From positions 1 through 10,255 of the forward strand of contig CAMLRG010000197.1 of NCBI GenBank assembly GCA_946482335.1: DNA of 10,255 bases, read 5' to 3'. The position numbers and the translations under genes were made by a program. Source of the stretch: an uncultured Duganella sp. Its GTDB lineage: Bacteria > Pseudomonadota > Gammaproteobacteria > Burkholderiales > Burkholderiaceae. The first letter of the stretch is position 1; each line of letters starts with the position of its first letter. A model generated the notes under the pieces. It saw nothing but the letters and a program-made list of their open reading frames with translations, did no database searches and was not told the origin of the DNA. Shown here in pieces: positions 7,320-10,255 of the stretch.

Positions 7320-7325
7320 CTCCTT
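7320..7325 (-). promoter_or_regulatory. Ribosome binding site of serC, overlapping the upstream stop codon
   Basis: The minus strand reads TAAGGAG, in which the TAA is the stop of the DUF2059 gene (7326-7324) and AAGGAG is placed 7 nt before the serC GTG. This fixes the GTG start and suggests ribosomes finishing the upstream gene re-initiate on serC. Confidence 0.75.
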
Positions 7326-7827
7326 ACTTCGTTTGATCGATAATGCGCTTGGCGCGCTCCTGCATCAGCTTTTGCGCCGCTTGCGCGCTTTCACCCACCA
7401 GCTGCGGCATGACTTCCAGGGATTTCTTGCCAGCCGGGCTGCGGTAGAAGGCCGTCAATGCCTTCACGTCTTCAGCCGTGAAATGGCTCGCGTACAGCGG
7501 CACCACCTGCTTGTACAATTCATCGACCAGTTTCGGATCGGTCATTTCCTTCTGCAGCGCCGCGGAAATCATCGGCAAGCGGCGCTCCAGGCTGGCCGTT
7601 TCCGCCTTGCGCTGCTCCTCCGTCAGCTTCGGATTGCGCAAGGCCGCATCGGCCCGCATGCGCAGCAGTTGCGGCACCGCCTTCGACATGTTCTGCAGCG
7701 AAGCAGCCATGTTGGCGCGTGCGTTGGTCACGTCCATCAATTCGCGGATGGCGGCTTCGCTGGGCGGCGCAGCATGGGCACCGGCCGCGAAGGCGGCAAT
7801 GAACGCGGCAAATACGAGTTTCTTCAC
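7324..7827 (-). CDS. Exported DUF2059 family protein, second of a tandem pair
   Basis: The 167-residue product has a Sec signal peptide: MKK, a hydrophobic stretch (4-16) and a likely signal peptidase I site after AHA (residue 19). The mature part is mostly helical and soluble with no further membrane segment, so it is probably periplasmic. The DUF2059 core is at about 112-143, with [20 protein letters not shown] followed by AGKK and VMPQL. Its function is unknown. It is clearly homologous to the neighbour at 7838-8365 over its whole length, indicating an old tandem duplication. The start is GTG at 7827, supported by GAGGAG 6 nt upstream that overlaps the neighbour's stop. The gene ends 11 nt before serC and so belongs to that operon. 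Confidence 0.9.
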   Translation of the reverse strand: MKKLVFAAFIAAFAAGAHAAPPSEAAIRELMDVTNARANMAASLQNMSKAVPQLLRMRADAALRNPKLTEEQRKAETASLERRLPMISAALQKEMTDPKLVDELYKQVVPLYASHFTAEDVKALTAFYRSPAGKKSLEVMPQLVGESAQAAQKLMQERAKRIIDQTK

Positions 7828-7833
7828 GGCCTG

Positions 7834-7839
7834 CTCCTC
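7834..7839 (-). promoter_or_regulatory. Ribosome binding site of the second DUF2059 gene
   Basis: GAGGAG on the minus strand lies 6 nt before the GTG at 7827 and overlaps the TGA stop of the upstream paralogue (7840-7838). It supports the GTG start and coupled translation of the two paralogues. Confidence 0.65.
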
Positions 7840-8365
7840 ACTTTTTCTGGACTTGTTCGATCGCCTTCTGCATACGCGGCATGGTGATGCGCTGGCTGAT
7901 TGCCATCGCTTCGCCCATCACCTGCGGCATCAAACGTATCGTCTTGCTGCCGGCCGGCGTGCGGTAGTAGGCGGCCATCTGCTTCAATTCATCCGCTGTG
8001 AAATGGCGGGCGTAGAGCGCCAGCATTTCATTTTCGAGTTCCGCCATCAGGGCCGGATCGTTCAGGACGCCTTCTACCGCAGCGCCGATCTTCGGCAACT
8101 CACTGTCCAACTTGGCCAGTTTCTCTGCGCGCTGGGCATCGGTCAGCTTGGCGTCGGCCTTGAGCGCGGCTTCGGCCTGCTGTCGCATCATGGAAGGGAT
8201 ACTGCGCGACATCTGCTCCATTGTCGCTTTCGTCGTCGCACGATAATTCATGGCGTCCAGCAGTTCGCGGACGGCAGCCGCATTACTCGGGGCCACTGCC
8301 TCAGCGGCAAAGCCGGTTTGGGCGAAAGCGAAACTGGCTGCCAGCGCAACGACGATTTTCTTCAT
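7838..8365 (-). CDS. Exported DUF2059 family protein, first of a tandem pair
   Basis: The 175-residue product begins with MKKIVVALAASFAFAQTGFA, a signal peptide likely cut after residue 20. The rest is helical and charged without membrane segments, suggesting a periplasmic protein. The DUF2059 core is at about 118-149 (YARHFTADELKQMAAYYRTP, then AGSK and LMPQVM). The family has no established function. It aligns end to end with the next gene (7324-7827), sharing patterns such as EEL/REL near 30, the KLT motif, DP near 100 and YYR/FYR-TPAG. It is the first gene after the gyrA terminator, so the operon promoter should lie upstream of it. I see no strong -35/-10 pair in the 87-nt gap. No clear Shine-Dalgarno precedes the ATG at 8365. 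Confidence 0.9.
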   Translation of the reverse strand: MKKIVVALAASFAFAQTGFAAEAVAPSNAAAVRELLDAMNYRATTKATMEQMSRSIPSMMRQQAEAALKADAKLTDAQRAEKLAKLDSELPKIGAAVEGVLNDPALMAELENEMLALYARHFTADELKQMAAYYRTPAGSKTIRLMPQVMGEAMAISQRITMPRMQKAIEQVQKK

Positions 8366-8397
8366 AGCTTATGTGTTTTTCGATTTATCGGTAGGTT

Positions 8398-8441
8398 AAA
8401 AAACTAACGGGCCCGGCCTGATCGCTCAGACGGGGCCCGTT
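8398..8441 (-). terminator. Intrinsic terminator downstream of gyrA
   Basis: On the minus strand AACGGGCCC (8441-8433) pairs perfectly with GGGCCCGTT (8414-8406), with an inner CTGA/TCAG stem in the loop. It is followed by a T run (8403-8398). This is a standard GC-rich hairpin plus U-tract, 11 nt after the gyrA stop. It should separate gyrA from the DUF2059-serC operon. Confidence 0.88.
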
Positions 8442-8452
8442 GCGGTGCAGCC

Positions 8453-10255
8453 TTATTCGGCTGCTTCGCCGTTTTCGGCTTCTGCTTCGGGCTCGTCGGC
8501 GTCCGCTTCGACGATACGCTGCAGGCCCGAGAGCTTCGTGCCATCCTCCACCGCAATCAGGGTCACGCCCTGGGTGGCACGGCCCATCTCGCGGATTTCC
8601 GATACGCGGGTCCGGATCAGCACACCGCCGGTCGTGATCAGCATGATCTCGTCGCTCGCCTGCACCAGGGTCGCCGCCACCACCTTGCCGTTACGTTCGG
8701 AAGTCTGGATCGCGATCATGCCCTTGGTGCCGCGGCCATGGCGGGTGTACTCGGTGATCGGGGTACGCTTGCCGAAGCCGTTCTCGGTGGCGGTCAGCAC
8801 GGATTGCTGCTCGTTTTCCGCCACCAGCAGCGCGATCACGTTCTGGCCTTCTTCCAGGTTCATGCCGCGCACGCCGCGCGCGGTACGGCCCATCGGACGC
8901 ACGTCGTTCTCGTCGAAGCGCACGGCTTTGCCGGCGTCGGAGAACAGCATCACATCGTGCTTGCCGTCGGTCAGCGCCGCGCCGATCAGGAAGTCGCCCT
9001 CGTCCAGGTCGACCGCGATGATGCCGGCCTTACGCGGGTTGGAGAAGTCCTTCAGCGGGGTCTTCTTCACGGTGCCCAGGCTGGTCGACATGAAGACGTA
9101 GTGGTCTTCCGGGAAGGTGCGGTTCTCGCCCGACAGCGGCAGCACCACGGTGATCTTCTCGTTGTCCTGCAGCGGGAACATGTTCACGATCGGCTTGCCG
9201 CGCGAAGTACGCGAGCCTTGCGGCACTTCCCACACCTTCAGCCAGTACATGCGGCCACGGTTCGAGAAGCACAGGATGTAATCGTGCGTGTTGGCGATGA
9301 ACAGCTGGTCGATCCAGTCTTCATCCTTGGTGGCTGCCGCCTGCTTGCCACGGCCGCCGCGCTTCTGGGCGCGGTATTCGGACAGCGGCTGGGCCTTCAT
9401 GTAGCCCATGTGCGACAGGGTCACCACCATGTCCTGCGGCGTGATCAGGTCTTCGGTCTCGAGGTCGGTCGCGTTGTTCTCGATGCTCGAGCGGCGCGGA
9501 TCCTTCTCGCCGAATTCCAGCTTGGAGGCGTTCAGTTCGTCGGTGATGATCGCGGTCACGCGGGCCGGCTTGGACAGGATGTCCAGCAGGTCGGCGATCA
9601 GGGCCATCACTTCCTTGTACTCGTTGACGATCTTGTCCTGCTCCAGGCCGGTCAGGCGCTGCAGGCGCATCTGCAGGATTTCGCCTGCCTGGTCGTCGGA
9701 CAGCTTGTACAGGCCGTCCGGCTGCATACCGTAATGCTTCGGCAGGTGCTCGGGACGGAAGGCTTCGATGCCCGCCTGGCCTTCTTCGCCGGTACGCTTC
9801 AGCATCTCGCGCACCAGGGACGAATCCCAGGCCTTGTTCATCAGTTCCTGCTTCGCGATCGGCGGCGTCGGCGCTGCCTTGATAATGGCGATGAATTCGT
9901 CGATGTTCGCCAGCGCCACAGCCAGGCCTTCCAGCACGTGGCCGCGTTCGCGGGCCTTGCGCAGTTCGAAGATGGTACGGCGGGTGACGACCTCGCGGCG
10001 GTGCGACAGGAAGGTGGCCAGCAGGTCCTTCAGGTTCATCAGCTTCGGCTGACCGTCCACCAGGGCCACCATGTTCATGCCGAAGGTGTCCTGCAACTGG
10101 GTCTGCTTGTACAGGTTGTTCAGCACCACTTCCGGCACTTCACCGCGTTTCAGCTCGATCACCACGCGCATGCCCGACTTGTCGGACTCGTCGCGGATGT
10201 CGGAAATGCCTTCCAGCTTCTTGTCGCGCACGTTCTCGGCGATGCGCTCCAGCAG
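8453..10255 (-). CDS. gyrA: DNA gyrase subunit A, C-terminal part (5' end outside window)
   Basis: The last 600 residues are present; the reading frame continues past the window edge, so the GTG at 10231 is internal, preceded in frame by LLERIAEN. GyrA cuts and rejoins DNA and, with GyrB, introduces negative supercoils. The catalytic tyrosine and quinolone-resistance region lie upstream and are not visible. What is visible is the end of the breakage-reunion domain ([16 protein letters not shown] near 22-37; [20 protein letters not shown] near 82-101), then the coiled-coil arm. The beta-pinwheel DNA-wrapping domain follows, with the GyrA box QKRGGRGK at 297-304, which separates gyrase from ParC. 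The tail is acidic ([16 protein letters not shown]), as in many gyrase A proteins where it modulates supercoiling. The TAA stop is followed at once by an intrinsic terminator. Confidence 0.98.
   Translation of the reverse strand: MLERIAENVRDKKLEGISDIRDESDKSGMRVVIELKRGEVPEVVLNNLYKQTQLQDTFGMNMVALVDGQPKLMNLKDLLATFLSHRREVVTRRTIFELRKARERGHVLEGLAVALANIDEFIAIIKAAPTPPIAKQELMNKAWDSSLVREMLKRTGEEGQAGIEAFRPEHLPKHYGMQPDGLYKLSDDQAGEILQMRLQRLTGLEQDKIVNEYKEVMALIADLLDILSKPARVTAIITDELNASKLEFGEKDPRRSSIENNATDLETEDLITPQDMVVTLSHMGYMKAQPLSEYRAQKRGGRGKQAAATKDEDWIDQLFIANTHDYILCFSNRGRMYWLKVWEVPQGSRTSRGKPIVNMFPLQDNEKITVVLPLSGENRTFPEDHYVFMSTSLGTVKKTPLKDFSNPRKAGIIAVDLDEGDFLIGAALTDGKHDVMLFSDAGKAVRFDENDVRPMGRTARGVRGMNLEEGQNVIALLVAENEQQSVLTATENGFGKRTPITEYTRHGRGTKGMIAIQTSERNGKVVAATLVQASDEIMLITTGGVLIRTRVSEIREMGRATQGVTLIAVEDGTKLSGLQRIVEADADEPEAEAENGEAAE

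Noticed and set aside
8366..8452. Promoter for the DUF2059-serC operon in the gyrA downstream gap
   Set aside because: GATAAA and CATAAG resemble -10 boxes, but neither has an acceptable -35 at 16-18 nt. Most of the gap is occupied by the terminator. A promoter is expected near here but I cannot place it.
8453..10231. gyrA starting at the GTG at 10231
   Set aside because: The frame continues upstream to the window edge with gyrase-like residues (LLERIAEN), and the protein from that point would lack most of the catalytic domain. It is an internal valine.

Overview
The window is a stretch of a GC-rich betaproteobacterial chromosome. Protein sequences and gene order fit Oxalobacteraceae (Massilia / Duganella / Janthinobacterium type); the genus is an inference. 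Every gene I can support lies on the minus strand, so transcription runs from high to low coordinates. Both ends of the window cut through genes: gyrA lacks its N-terminal part and rpsA lacks its C-terminal part.

In transcription order: gyrA (8453-10255, partial) ends at a strong intrinsic terminator (8398-8441). Two tandem small exported DUF2059 proteins follow (7838-8365 and 7324-7827), then serC, pheA, hisC, tyrA, aroA, cmk and rpsA (partial). Gaps are mostly 9-21 nt or overlaps, so genes from the first DUF2059 onward probably form one operon. From serC to rpsA this is the known betaproteobacterial supra-operon. It joins serine synthesis (SerC), the last common shikimate step (AroA), the phenylalanine/tyrosine branch (PheA, HisC-type aminotransferase, TyrA), nucleotide supply (Cmk) and ribosomal protein S1.

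The unexpected feature is a family of palindromic repeats, about 65-100 bp long, present three times in this operon. They lie between aroA and cmk (1482-1546), inside the tyrA coding sequence (3637-3736), and between serC and pheA (6130-6229). The two full copies are large inverted repeats. Each arm carries the quasi-palindrome GGGTCAGACCC (or its complement) twice, and the ends read AAACCGGTAA...TTACCGGTTT. The aroA-cmk copy is a half-size version whose paired positions have changed together. The tyrA copy is read through in frame and adds about 34 residues to prephenate dehydrogenase between two Rossmann-fold elements. The architecture resembles REP/BIME elements, and the in-gene copy resembles Rickettsia palindromic elements. 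The plus strand has long open frames, but all are antisense shadows; no RNA genes, CRISPR arrays or insertion sequences were seen.
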